DNA of 16,197 nt from Oscillospiraceae bacterium (GTDB lineage Bacteria > Bacillota > Clostridia > Oscillospirales > Acutalibacteraceae). Positions 7,345-13,276 of this stretch are shown here, piece by piece. The notes beneath the pieces are model-generated. The model did not search any database. It saw only the letters and a list, made by a program, of their open reading frames with translations, and was not told the origin of the DNA. The stretch lies in the NCBI GenBank assembly GCA_031273775.1, contig JAISRF010000067.1, forward strand, positions 1-16,197. Direction: 5' to 3'. The translations under genes and the position numbers were made by a program. How positions within the stretch are numbered: the stretch's first letter is position 1; each line of letters begins with the position of its first letter.

Positions 7345-8186
7345 TGGAACAGGCACAGAAAAACGAACTTGCTAAAATTGCGCGCATGGTGAGAATCGGC
7401 GTAATTGAGAGCACGCACAGCGCGAAATCCGGACACCCCGGCGGCTCACTTTCAATCGCGGAGCTACTGACCTATCTTTATTTCAGGGAGATGAATATCG
7501 ACCCGAAAAACCCCAAATGGGCCGGACGTGATCGGTTTGTGCTTTCTAAAGGGCACACCGCTCCGGGACTGTACGCGGTTTTGGCTCAGCGCGGATTTTT
7601 TCCGGTTGAAGAGCTTGTGAAGCTTCGCCACACGGGTGAAATGCTTCAGGGACACCCGGACATGAAGCACACCCCCGGTGTGGATATGTCCACCGGTTCG
7701 CTGGGGCAGGGCATTTCTGCCGCCGTCGGTATGGCGCTTTCCGCTAAAATTTCCGGTGATTCAAACCGCGTATACTCCATCCTGGGCGACGGAGAACTTG
7801 AAGAAGGTCAGGTTTGGGAGGCCGCCATGTTCGCGGCGCATAAAAAACTGGACAACCTTTGTATTGCCGTGGACTGGAACAATCTCCAGATTGACGGCGA
7901 GCTTGGAGAAGTCAATTCACCCCTGCCGATTAAGGAAAAATTTGAAGCTTTTGGGTTTCACGTAATCGAAATTGACGGCAGCGATTTTGATCAGATTGAA
8001 GCGGCTTATGCCCAGGCGAAAACCGTCAAAGGCAAACCGACTGCAATCGTGGCCAAAACCGTTAAGGGGAAGGGCGTTTCTTTCATGGAAAACAAGGCAT
8101 CGTGGCACGGCTCCGCCCCCAATGACGAGCAATATGCCCAGGCTATCGCGGAACTTGACGCAGTACTCACCAAAATCGGAGGTTGA
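7344..8186 (+). CDS. tktA: Transketolase, N-terminal subunit
   Basis: This is the thiamine-diphosphate-binding half of a split transketolase, which transfers two-carbon units between ketose and aldose phosphates in the non-oxidative pentose phosphate pathway. Conserved positions include SGHPGGSLS (His31), SKGHTAPGLY (His71), GSLGQG (118-123) and the thiamine-diphosphate/metal motif beginning GDGELEEGQVWEA (148-160) and ending at Asn179-Asn180. The length of 280 residues matches N-terminal subunits found in clostridia and archaea rather than the ~660-residue fused enzyme. AGGAGG (7332-7337) lies six nt before the ATG, which overlaps the stop of the HAD gene by one base. The partner subunit begins six bp after this stop. 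Confidence 0.96.
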   Translation: MEQAQKNELAKIARMVRIGVIESTHSAKSGHPGGSLSIAELLTYLYFREMNIDPKNPKWAGRDRFVLSKGHTAPGLYAVLAQRGFFPVEELVKLRHTGEMLQGHPDMKHTPGVDMSTGSLGQGISAAVGMALSAKISGDSNRVYSILGDGELEEGQVWEAAMFAAHKKLDNLCIAVDWNNLQIDGELGEVNSPLPIKEKFEAFGFHVIEIDGSDFDQIEAAYAQAKTVKGKPTAIVAKTVKGKGVSFMENKASWHGSAPNDEQYAQAIAELDAVLTKIGG

Positions 8187-8192
8187 CATAAT

Positions 8193-9143
8193 ATGAATGA
8201 AATTAAGAAGCAGGCTACCCGTGACGCATACGGCGAGGCGTTGGTGGAGTTGGGCAATACCCGTCGTGATTTAATTGTGCTGGATGCGGATCTGGCGGCG
8301 GCCACCAAAACCGGGATGTTCAAAAAGGCGCATCCCGACCGCTTTTTTGACTGCGGAATCGCGGAGCAAAACTTGATCGGTGTGGCGGCGGGGCTGGCCG
8401 CAACGGGAAAGCTGGTGTTCGCCTCCAGTTTTGCCATGTTTGCTGCCGGGCGCGCGTTTGAGCAGGTTCGCAATTCCGTGGGTTACCCGCATCTTAACGT
8501 AAAAATCGGAGCGACCCACGCCGGAATCTCTGTGGGCGAGGATGGCGCGACCCACCAATGCTGCGAGGATATCGCTCTCATGCGCACCATTCCCGGCATG
8601 ACCATCATCAATCCCGCGGATGGCGTGGAGGCAAAAAAAGCGGTATTTGCCGCAGCCCTGCTGGACGGACCCGTTTATATGCGGTTTGGCCGTCTGGCGC
8701 TCCCCACGATTTTTGACGAAGCTTACAAGTTCGAAATCGGCAAGGGCGTACAGTTAACCGATGGTACCGACATTGCTATTATCGCCACCGGGCTGATGGT
8801 TAACGAGGCGCTGATTGCCGCCGAAACCTTGAAAAATGAGGGAATTTCGGCCAGAGTTCTCAACATTCACACCATTAAGCCGCTGGACAGGGATTTGGTT
8901 TTGGAAGCGGCCAAACAGACAGGCGCAATCGTCACGGCGGAAGAGCATTCGGTTATCGGCGGTTTGGGCGGCGCAGTCAGCGAGTTTTTGAGCGAAACCC
9001 TGCCCGTGCCGGTGCTCAAAGTCGGCGTACAGGACACCTTTGGCATGTCCGGCCCGGCTTTGGAAGTTTTAAAGCATTTCGGACTGACAGCGGAAGATAT
9101 TGTTGCAAAGTCAAAAGAAGCAATCGCCCTACGCAACGCGTAA
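8193..9143 (+). CDS. tktB: Transketolase, C-terminal subunit
   Basis: This is the second half of the split transketolase, containing the pyrimidine-binding domain and the C-terminal domain; it should form a heteromer with the upstream product. Catalytic Glu58 lies in DCGIAEQNLIG, the residue that activates thiamine diphosphate. Further conserved blocks are GATHAGISVGEDGATHQ in the substrate-channel region and AEEHSVIGGLGGAVSE in the C-terminal domain. The length of 316 residues is normal. GGAGG (8178-8182), lying inside the end of the upstream gene, is ten nt before the ATG. The related 1-deoxyxylulose-5-phosphate synthase is fused and longer, so it is excluded. Confidence 0.96.
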   Translation: MNEIKKQATRDAYGEALVELGNTRRDLIVLDADLAAATKTGMFKKAHPDRFFDCGIAEQNLIGVAAGLAATGKLVFASSFAMFAAGRAFEQVRNSVGYPHLNVKIGATHAGISVGEDGATHQCCEDIALMRTIPGMTIINPADGVEAKKAVFAAALLDGPVYMRFGRLALPTIFDEAYKFEIGKGVQLTDGTDIAIIATGLMVNEALIAAETLKNEGISARVLNIHTIKPLDRDLVLEAAKQTGAIVTAEEHSVIGGLGGAVSEFLSETLPVPVLKVGVQDTFGMSGPALEVLKHFGLTAEDIVAKSKEAIALRNA

Positions 9144-9185
9144 TGCGTGTTGAATGATGAAATGAAAAAGGAGGTGACGGACAGA

Positions 9186-9848
9186 TTGAATAAAATAGAG
9201 CGGGTGATTGTGCCGGTCGCTGAGGCTGCGGTCGTTCTGTTTTTCTTTTGTCTGTTCGCCGCCGCGATTGTTTTTTTACTGTTCTATATCCGTTTCATGA
9301 AACGGCGCATGAAACAACTGGCGTATTATGACCCGCTTACCCGGATGCCAAACCGTTATGCTTTGAAAGAATGTTTGGCTAAGGCTTCCTCCATGTCGGG
9401 CAGCCCGCGGTTTACCCTTTACTTCATTGATGTGGACAATTTCAAGCAGGTCAATGATTCCGTCGGGCATGAGGCGGGGGACGCGTTACTGTGCGAGGTC
9501 GGTCGGATTTTTAATCGGCTGGCCGAGGAAGAAAATGCCGCGTCGCCTAAAAGTGAACAGTTTTCCATCGCTTCCCGCTACGGCGGCGACGAGTTTGTGT
9601 TGGTGATACCCTCTGTAAAAGACTTCGATGCGGCGGTGAATTACGCAAATAACCTGCTGAGTAATTTCGCCAATCATATGAGCCAATCCCGGTTGGAGAA
9701 CCGCGGGATTCATCTTAGCGTGGGAGCCGCGGTTTTTGGCTTGCACACCCGCGATACGGGTGAGCTTTTGCAACAAGCCGACTTTGCTATGTATGAGGCA
9801 AAAAAAGCCGGAAGAAACCGATTTTCGGTGTATGAGAACGGCAAGTAA
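9186..9848 (+). CDS. Small membrane-anchored GGDEF protein (probable diguanylate cyclase)
   Basis: GGDEF domains make the second messenger cyclic di-GMP from two GTP. After a hydrophobic N-terminal segment (about residues 8-36) and a basic stretch (KRRMK), the GGDEF domain starts at YYDPLTRMPNRYAL. It continues with FIDVDNFKQVNDSVGHEAGD and the intact signature RYGGDEF (131-137), so it is likely catalytic. The RxxD inhibitory site expected five residues before GGDEF is absent (EQFS there). No PAS, GAF or other sensor domain is present; at 220 residues it is near minimal. I chose TTG at 9186 because a near-perfect AAGGAGGTGA (9168-9177) sits eight nt upstream. The longer open frame from GTG at 9147 would place that site inside the gene and has no ribosome site of its own. 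The spacing suggests co-transcription with its neighbours. Confidence 0.9.
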   Translation: MNKIERVIVPVAEAAVVLFFFCLFAAAIVFLLFYIRFMKRRMKQLAYYDPLTRMPNRYALKECLAKASSMSGSPRFTLYFIDVDNFKQVNDSVGHEAGDALLCEVGRIFNRLAEEENAASPKSEQFSIASRYGGDEFVLVIPSVKDFDAAVNYANNLLSNFANHMSQSRLENRGIHLSVGAAVFGLHTRDTGELLQQADFAMYEAKKAGRNRFSVYENGK

Positions 9849-9862
9849 ATTTGGAGGTCATG

Positions 9863-10723
9863 ATGGCATACAGTGATGAACGAGGTATTAACGTGAAACA
9901 TCCCTTTGAGCTCTGCGCTTTCGCAGACGAGGCGGCCGATGATTTAACCGGCCAAATTGGGGCATTGCAGAAAAATGGAATCGGTTTGCTGGAAATCCGC
10001 GGCGTAGATGGCACAAACATTGCCGGGATTAGCATAGAGTCGTCCAAACGTGTGCGCGCTTTGCTTGACAACGCCGGAATTCGGGTCTGGTCCATCGGTT
10101 CTCCGTCCGGCAAGATTGGCATTACGGATGCGTTTGAACCCCATCTGGATGAATTCCGCCACATGGTGGAACTGGCGGAGATTCTGGGCGCAACCCATTT
10201 CCGACTGTTCAGTTTTTACGGTGCTCAGGGCAGCGCTGCCGCCCGCGACGCCGTGTTAGAGCGGCTTTCTCGTTTTGAGGAAGTAGCGAAAGGTAGCAAT
10301 CTTGTGCTCTGTCACGAAAACGAAAAGGACATTTTTGGCGAGCTTGCCCCCGCTTGTGCCCAAATTCACCGGGCGCTCCCCGGCATTAAAGCAATATTCG
10401 ACCCCGCCAATTTTATTCAGGCCGGTCAGGAAGTACCATCCGCCTGGGCGCTTTTGGAGCCTTATGTTGCGTACATGCATATTAAAGACGCGCGCGCGGA
10501 CGGAACGGTGGTTCCCGCGGGACGTGGTTTGGGGCACATTCCGGAACTTTTGGAAAAGTACGCCGCAATCGGAGGCCGAGTGCTCACGCTGGAACCTCAC
10601 CTGACGGTGTTCGGCGGGCTGGACGAATTGGAACACGGCACCAAAACCGCCATGGAAGACCGTTACCCCACCCGCCTGGCCGCGTTTGAAGCCGCGGTCT
10701 CCGCCCTTAAAAGCTTGATTTAG
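9863..10723 (+). CDS. Sugar phosphate isomerase/epimerase family TIM-barrel protein
   Basis: This belongs to the xylose-isomerase-like TIM-barrel family (AP_endonuc_2), soluble metalloenzymes that isomerise, epimerise or dehydrate sugars and cyclitols. The expected metal-binding set is present: Glu152 or Glu154 in LCHENEKD, Asp180 in IFDPANF, His206 in YMHIKDAR and Glu244 in LTLEPHL. PAGRGLGHIPELL is a further family block. The length of 286 residues is typical. The start is taken as ATG 9863, five nt after GGAGG (9853-9857); an ATG at 9860 is in frame and slightly too close. It lies 14 bp after the GGDEF gene and 113 bp before a Gfo/Idh/MocA oxidoreductase, a frequent partner of this family in sugar or inositol catabolism. 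The substrate is not readable from the sequence. Confidence 0.9.
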   Translation: MAYSDERGINVKHPFELCAFADEAADDLTGQIGALQKNGIGLLEIRGVDGTNIAGISIESSKRVRALLDNAGIRVWSIGSPSGKIGITDAFEPHLDEFRHMVELAEILGATHFRLFSFYGAQGSAAARDAVLERLSRFEEVAKGSNLVLCHENEKDIFGELAPACAQIHRALPGIKAIFDPANFIQAGQEVPSAWALLEPYVAYMHIKDARADGTVVPAGRGLGHIPELLEKYAAIGGRVLTLEPHLTVFGGLDELEHGTKTAMEDRYPTRLAAFEAAVSALKSLI

Positions 10724-10755
10724 TAGCTTACTGGTAGCTTATTGGTAGCTTATTG
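10723..10755 (+). repeat. 11-bp tandem direct repeat, three units
   Basis: GTAGCTTACTG (10723-10733), GTAGCTTATTG (10734-10744) and GTAGCTTATTG (10745-10755) are head-to-tail copies differing at one base. The first begins on the last base of the preceding TAG stop codon. A fourth copy occurs at 12007-12017, just after the oxidoreductase gene, and there too it is followed by GCG. The 11-bp period is about one helical turn. Confidence 0.85.
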
Positions 10756-10772
10756 GCGTAAAACGCCAATAA
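10750..10772. repeat. Ten-bp-stem hairpin in isomerase-oxidoreductase gap
   Basis: TTATTGGCGT (10750-10759) and ACGCCAATAA (10763-10772) form a perfect 10-bp stem with an AAA loop. The left arm overlaps the last 11-bp repeat unit. On the + strand it is followed by A-rich, not T-rich, sequence, and the opposite strand has its T-run before rather than after the stem. A classic intrinsic terminator is therefore not supported, although it may be an RNA-stabilising or attenuating structure. Confidence 0.7.
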
Positions 10773-10780
10773 AAAACAAT

Positions 10781-10814
10781 AATTCTCAATTCTCAATTGC
10801 GCTCCGCAGAGCGC
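10781..10814 (+). repeat. AATTCTC heptamers and hairpin before the oxidoreductase start
   Basis: Two AATTCTC units (10781-10794) are followed by AATTG and then an inverted repeat GCGCTC (10799-10804) / GAGCGC (10809-10814) with loop CGCA. The hairpin ends six bases before the Shine-Dalgarno AAGGAG (10821-10826), close enough to influence ribosome access. The heptamer pattern matches that before sepF and divIVA. Confidence 0.55.
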
Positions 10815-10836
10815 GTTAGTAAGGAGTAAAGCAAAC

Positions 10837-12000
10837 ATGAATAAACATGTCAAATTAGGAATCATCGGAGTGGGAAATATGGGCTCCGGGCATCTGGGAA
10901 GTATCCTTGCCGGAAAATGTCCGGAAATTGAGGTTGCGGCGGTCGCCGATGTAAACCCCGCCCGTCTGGACTTGGCAAAAAGCCGATCCGGATCCATCAA
11001 AACGTTCAACACCGCCGAGGCTATGATGGACAGCGGGCTGATTGACGCCGTGCTGGTCGCCGTGCCCCATTACGACCACCCGAAATACGCCATTGCCGGA
11101 TTTGAGCGTGGGCTTCACGTCATGGTGGAAAAGCCCGCCGGCGTTTACACCGGGCAGGTTAAGGAAATGAACGCCGCCGCGAAGGATACCAACGTGGTTT
11201 TCGGTATGATGTTTAACCAGCGTACCGACCACGTTTTCCGAAAAATGCGCGAACTGGTGCAAAGCGGCGAATTGGGCGCAATCCGGCGTACCAACTGGAT
11301 TATTACGGACTGGTACCGTCCGCAGGCCTATTACAATTCGGGTGCGTGGCGCGCAACCTGGTCCGGAGAGGGCGGGGGAGTGCTCCTGAACCAATGTCCT
11401 CACAATCTGGATTTATGGCAGTGGATTTGCGGAATGCCAAAAACCGTAACCGCGCATTTGCATTTTGGAAAATGGCACGATATTGAGGTTGAAGACGATG
11501 TGACGGCTTATGTCGAGTACGAGAATGGCGCGACCGGCGTATTTGTCACCACCACCGGCGATACCCCCGGCACAAACCGCTTTGAAATTACGCTGGATGG
11601 TGGCAAGCTGATTGCCGAAGGCGGCAAACTGCGCCTGTGGAAGCTGGCACAACCGGAGCCGGAATTTTCCAAAACCAATACCATGCCTTTCGCGTGCCCG
11701 AAAAGCGAATTCATGGAAGTGGAAACCGACGGTCAAAGCGAACAGCATGTCGGCGTGTTAAATGCGTTCGCCGCAGCCATCCTCAGAAATGAGCCGCTGG
11801 TGGCAAGCGGGCTGGAGGGAATTAACGGTTTAACTATTTCCAACGCCATGCATCTTTCCGCGTGGACAGGAAAGCCGGTCAGCTTGCCTTTTGACGACGG
11901 CCTTTATTACGAAGAACTTCAAAAGCGCGTAAAAACCAGCCGCCGCAAGACCTCCGTGACCGAAGTCGTTGCCGACACATCCGGGTCATACGGAATTTAG
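10837..12000 (+). CDS. Gfo/Idh/MocA-family NAD(P)-dependent oxidoreductase
   Basis: This soluble dehydrogenase family oxidises or reduces a hydroxyl/keto group of sugars, inositols or their derivatives. The N-terminal Rossmann fold has the dinucleotide motif GVGNMG (11-16) and an acidic residue at the end of the second strand (VADVN). The family EKP motif (VEKPAG, 98-100) is followed by the C-terminal substrate domain, with His189 in NQCPHNLDLWQW as the likely catalytic residue. The length of 387 residues is normal, and a short basic/Ser-rich tail follows the core. AAGGAG (10821-10826) precedes the ATG by ten nt. Its neighbour upstream is a xylose-isomerase-like protein, so the two probably act on the same substrate class. 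The exact substrate is unknown. Copies of an 11-bp repeat lie on both sides of the gene. Confidence 0.93.
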   Translation: MNKHVKLGIIGVGNMGSGHLGSILAGKCPEIEVAAVADVNPARLDLAKSRSGSIKTFNTAEAMMDSGLIDAVLVAVPHYDHPKYAIAGFERGLHVMVEKPAGVYTGQVKEMNAAAKDTNVVFGMMFNQRTDHVFRKMRELVQSGELGAIRRTNWIITDWYRPQAYYNSGAWRATWSGEGGGVLLNQCPHNLDLWQWICGMPKTVTAHLHFGKWHDIEVEDDVTAYVEYENGATGVFVTTTGDTPGTNRFEITLDGGKLIAEGGKLRLWKLAQPEPEFSKTNTMPFACPKSEFMEVETDGQSEQHVGVLNAFAAAILRNEPLVASGLEGINGLTISNAMHLSAWTGKPVSLPFDDGLYYEELQKRVKTSRRKTSVTEVVADTSGSYGI

Positions 12001-12002
12001 AC

Positions 12003-12074
12003 ATTAGTAGCTTATTGGCGCGACGGATTTTCTTACTTTTTATTGCGTCATAAAAGTTGCATGGTGCTACTAAT
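12003..12074. repeat. 72-bp segment bounded by perfect 9-bp inverted repeats
   Basis: ATTAGTAGC (12003-12011) and GCTACTAAT (12066-12074) are exact reverse complements. The left arm overlaps the fourth 11-bp repeat copy (12007-12017). The inside is AT-rich with a short possible GACG/CGTC stem. It could fold into an RNA hairpin at the end of the oxidoreductase transcript, or be a remnant of a tiny non-autonomous element. No target-site duplication is evident. Confidence 0.5.
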
Positions 12075-12102
12075 CCGGCGATTGTCCGTCATATACTTAA
12101 TC

Positions 12103-13173
12103 ATGAAACAACTTGTAAAGTCCGCAAAGATCCTGTTTTTGCTTTTGTTCGGCATAGCTATTGCCGCGCTGCTTCTCTTACGCCGATCCGAATGCGCGGC
12201 GGGGGCGAGGGCGGGGCTGGTACTGTGCGGCAGTACGGTCATTCCATCGTTGTTCATGTTTATGGCGTTGTGCTCTTTTTTTGTGCGGACGGGGTTGGCG
12301 GGCAGACTCGGGCTGTTCGTGAGCCCCGTTGTGCGTCTGCTTTTCGGACTGCCGGGGGCGGCGGGCATGGCTTTAGCCATGTCGTTCATTGGGGGATACC
12401 CGGTGGGTGCGAAATGCGTCGCGGATTTGTACCGCGCAGGGGAAATCAGCGCGCGTGACGCCCGCAGGATGCTTTGCTTTTGTGTGAATGCCGGGCCGGC
12501 GTTCGTGTTAACAGCGGTGGGCGCGGGCATGTTGAATAACCCCCGCGCAGGCTGGATTTTGCTTACCGCAAACACGCTTGCCGCCCTGATGATAGGCGTT
12601 TTTTTGGGTTTGCTTGCAGGAACAAAAAAGGTGGGGATCACACAATTAAATCAGAAAATCACAACAAATTCTTGTAAATCTATTTCATTTTCCGAAATTA
12701 TAACCGAAAGCGTAGCGGAAGCTGCCGGTTCCATCTTTGGGGTGTGCGCGTGGGTAGTGCTGTTTTCCGCGTTAACTGCGGGCGTCGCCGCGTTGACCCT
12801 GCCGCCGTGGGCCGTAAAATGGACAACGTATCTTGCGGAGGTCACCCGGGGCGCTGCGCTAGCCGGAAAGGAACGTCCCTTGCCGGTTATCGCGGCGTTA
12901 ATCGGATTTGGTGGATTGTGTGTTCACTGCCAAGCCCTCGCGCTGGGCAGAATTGTAAAACCAAAAGCTCTTTCATTTTTTGCCGCCCGTGCCGCCCATG
13001 CCTTGCTCGCTTGGTGCGTTGCGGCGGTACTCTTACGCTTTTTCCCTGTTTCCCTGTCGGTATTCTCTACCTCTTCAAGTATCACGCCCGCCTTTGCCGC
13101 CGGAAGTGTCCACGCCCTGGCTGCCATGCTCCTTATGTGCGCGGTATTTTTGTTAGGTGAATCCCTTGAATAG
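12103..13173 (+). CDS. ylbJ: YlbJ-like sporulation integral membrane protein (nucleoside-recognition/Gate fold)
   Basis: This is a multi-span membrane protein, almost entirely hydrophobic with about eight or more predicted helices. The block SFIGGYPVGAKCVADLYRAG, followed by RDARRMLCFCVNAGPAFVL, matches the YlbJ/SpoVV group, which in Bacillus is expressed in the mother cell and helps move dipicolinic acid into the forespore. Gly-rich turns and Asn-Ala-Gly-Pro inside a helix are typical of the Gate (nucleoside-recognition) fold. The start is uncertain: ATG 12103 gives MKQLVKSAKILFLLLFG, a usual N-terminus, but no Shine-Dalgarno is visible. Longer starts at TTG 12043 or ATG 12061 fall inside the inverted-repeat segment and add an unusual basic leader. 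The family is likely; the exact ortholog is less certain, as related paralogs such as SpoIIIAE-linked or spmA-like proteins exist. Confidence 0.72.
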   Translation: MKQLVKSAKILFLLLFGIAIAALLLLRRSECAAGARAGLVLCGSTVIPSLFMFMALCSFFVRTGLAGRLGLFVSPVVRLLFGLPGAAGMALAMSFIGGYPVGAKCVADLYRAGEISARDARRMLCFCVNAGPAFVLTAVGAGMLNNPRAGWILLTANTLAALMIGVFLGLLAGTKKVGITQLNQKITTNSCKSISFSEIITESVAEAAGSIFGVCAWVVLFSALTAGVAALTLPPWAVKWTTYLAEVTRGAALAGKERPLPVIAALIGFGGLCVHCQALALGRIVKPKALSFFAARAAHALLAWCVAAVLLRFFPVSLSVFSTSSSITPAFAAGSVHALAAMLLMCAVFLLGESLE

Positions 13174-13218
13174 AAACATTTGTCAATATTTGTTTGCAAA
13201 AATTCCACAAAGCCGCAC

Positions 13219-13247
13219 TTGCTTTCATCGACTGATGTTGCTATAAT
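13219..13247 (+). promoter_or_regulatory. Extended -10 promoter before the activase gene
   Basis: A perfect TATAAT (13242-13247) is preceded by TGC (13239-13241), giving the extended -10 form TGnTATAAT. The -35 position, 17 nt upstream, reads TTGCTT (13219-13224), a partial match acceptable with an extended -10. Transcription would begin near 13254, about 23 nt before the ATG. This makes the activase gene a separate transcription unit from the YlbJ-like gene. Confidence 0.75.
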
Positions 13248-13276
13248 AAAACGAATATGATTTTCGGGGGCGCTTA

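Noticed and set aside
10750..10780. Intrinsic terminator after the isomerase gene
   Set aside because: The stem is strong but neither strand has a T-run after it; the A-rich side lies downstream on the + strand.
12043..12102. Longer N-terminus for the YlbJ-like protein
   Set aside because: The extra codons lie mostly inside the inverted-repeat segment, lack a ribosome site, and give an N-terminus unlike the family.
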